A DNA stretch of 13,308 bases from contig DASQVO010000428.1 in assembly GCA_035640715.1 (NCBI GenBank), positions 1 to 13,308 on the forward strand. Direction: 5' to 3'. The stretch comes from DASQVO01 sp035640715. GTDB lineage: Bacteria; Actinomycetota; Actinomycetes; Streptosporangiales; Streptosporangiaceae. Both the position numbers and the translations under genes were made by a program. Below, piece after piece: positions 13,041 through 13,308 of this stretch. The notes beneath the pieces were generated by a model. That model saw only the letters and a program-made list of their open reading frames with translations. It was not told the origin of the DNA and did not search any database. Position 1 is the stretch's first letter; each line of letters opens with the position of its first letter.

Positions 13041-13307
13041 CTACGTCGGCCCCTGTTCTCTGCGATCATGGGCGGCTTCCGCACCGATGCGGGGTTCCCG
13101 GCTCACAGGCACGGGGCTGGGGGCGGCAAGGAGGCGCAGGGCCCGTTCCTTTTCGAAGTCGAGTGCCCGGCCGGGTGGCTCGGGAACCCGGCCGATGCGC
13201 CGGCTGAGGTCGGCCACTGCCGCGCGGACAGCGGGCTCGGAAAGTACCCGCAGGCCGAACGCGAGCGAGGCGGGACTGATCTGGTAGCGCCGCTCCAGTT
13301 GGAGCGC
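13041..13307 (-). CDS. Unidentified protein, C-terminal part (cut by window edge)
   Basis: Reading the minus strand from the right edge gives an uninterrupted 88-residue tail ending at TAG (13043-13041). It starts ALQLERRYQISPASLAFGLR and continues VLSEPAVRAAVADLSRRIGR, then a Pro/Arg-rich stretch with DFEKERALRLLAAP and the end REQGPT. The first 60 residues look like real protein: alternating hydrophobic and charged helices and strongly GC-biased third positions. The last 25 are low-complexity. I do not recognise the family. The gene converges on the cation transporter. An overlapping plus-strand frame (13027-13287) is most likely its antisense shadow. Confidence 0.6.
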   Translation of the reverse strand, partial: ALQLERRYQISPASLAFGLRVLSEPAVRAAVADLSRRIGRVPEPPGRALDFEKERALRLLAAPSPVPVSREPRIGAEAAHDRREQGPT

Positions 13308-13308
13308 G

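Noticed and set aside
1..13308. CRISPR array, tRNA, rRNA, integrase or transposase
   Set aside because: No spaced direct-repeat array, tRNA cloverleaf or recombinase motif was found on either strand by reading. The fbiC repeat pair is not next to any integrase gene in the window, so it is not called an attachment site.

Overview
The window comes from a high-GC actinomycete chromosome. Three things point there: a fused CofG-CofH F420 synthase (FbiC), a WhiB2/WhmD-type regulator, and the gene block whiB2 / zincin-like protein / DUF3499 / manB / Trm112-like / sugar-isomerase-like SIS protein that I know from mycobacteria and streptomycetes. The genus cannot be fixed from the sequence.

Left part (1-4331). 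The window opens inside fbiC (+). Its interdomain linker carries two internal duplications. Directly behind fbiC is a wrecked vapBC-type toxin-antitoxin pair on the minus strand: the PIN toxin is cut to 66 aa and the Phd/YefM-like antitoxin has TAG where a start codon is expected. Next comes an intact two-gene module on the plus strand, 'mobile mystery protein' A (helix-turn-helix) and B (Fic), behind a strikingly AT-rich, palindrome-filled promoter/operator. An 81-bp near-perfect copy of an internal fbiC segment (1918-1998) lies on the far side of the module (3876-3956), so the accessory DNA sits between direct repeats of host sequence. After it come about 375 bp of non-coding DNA with GGCTGG hexamer repeats.

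Middle part (4332-7242). fbiA and fbiB lie on the minus strand with a TGATG stop/start overlap. Together with fbiC they encode most of coenzyme F420 biosynthesis: FbiC makes the deazaflavin chromophore Fo, FbiA attaches the phospholactyl-type moiety, and FbiB adds the glutamates and contains the FMN-dependent reductase domain. The guanylyltransferase FbiD/CofC is not in the window. The fbiB reading frame runs about 110 codons past the usual end of the family, into unrelated sequence, which suggests a rearranged 3' end facing the accessory region. A divergent promoter region separates fbiA from whiB2.

Right part (7243-13308). whiB2 (+) converges on a zincin-like metallopeptidase gene (-), with a GC-rich hairpin between them. 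Then follow, on the plus strand, DUF3499, manB (phosphomannomutase), a Trm112-like zinc-ribbon protein, a phosphoglucose/phosphomannose-isomerase-like SIS protein that starts inside the Trm112 stop codon, and a ZnT9-like cation diffusion facilitator. manB and the SIS protein point to mannose-phosphate supply for GDP-mannose and mannosylated glycans. The window ends in the 3' part of a minus-strand gene that I do not recognise.

The most unusual region is 1918-4680: a Fic/HTH module, a broken vapBC pair, a copied piece of fbiC and a run-on fbiB end, all packed between convergent F420 genes. No CRISPR array, rRNA, tRNA, transposase or integrase gene was seen.
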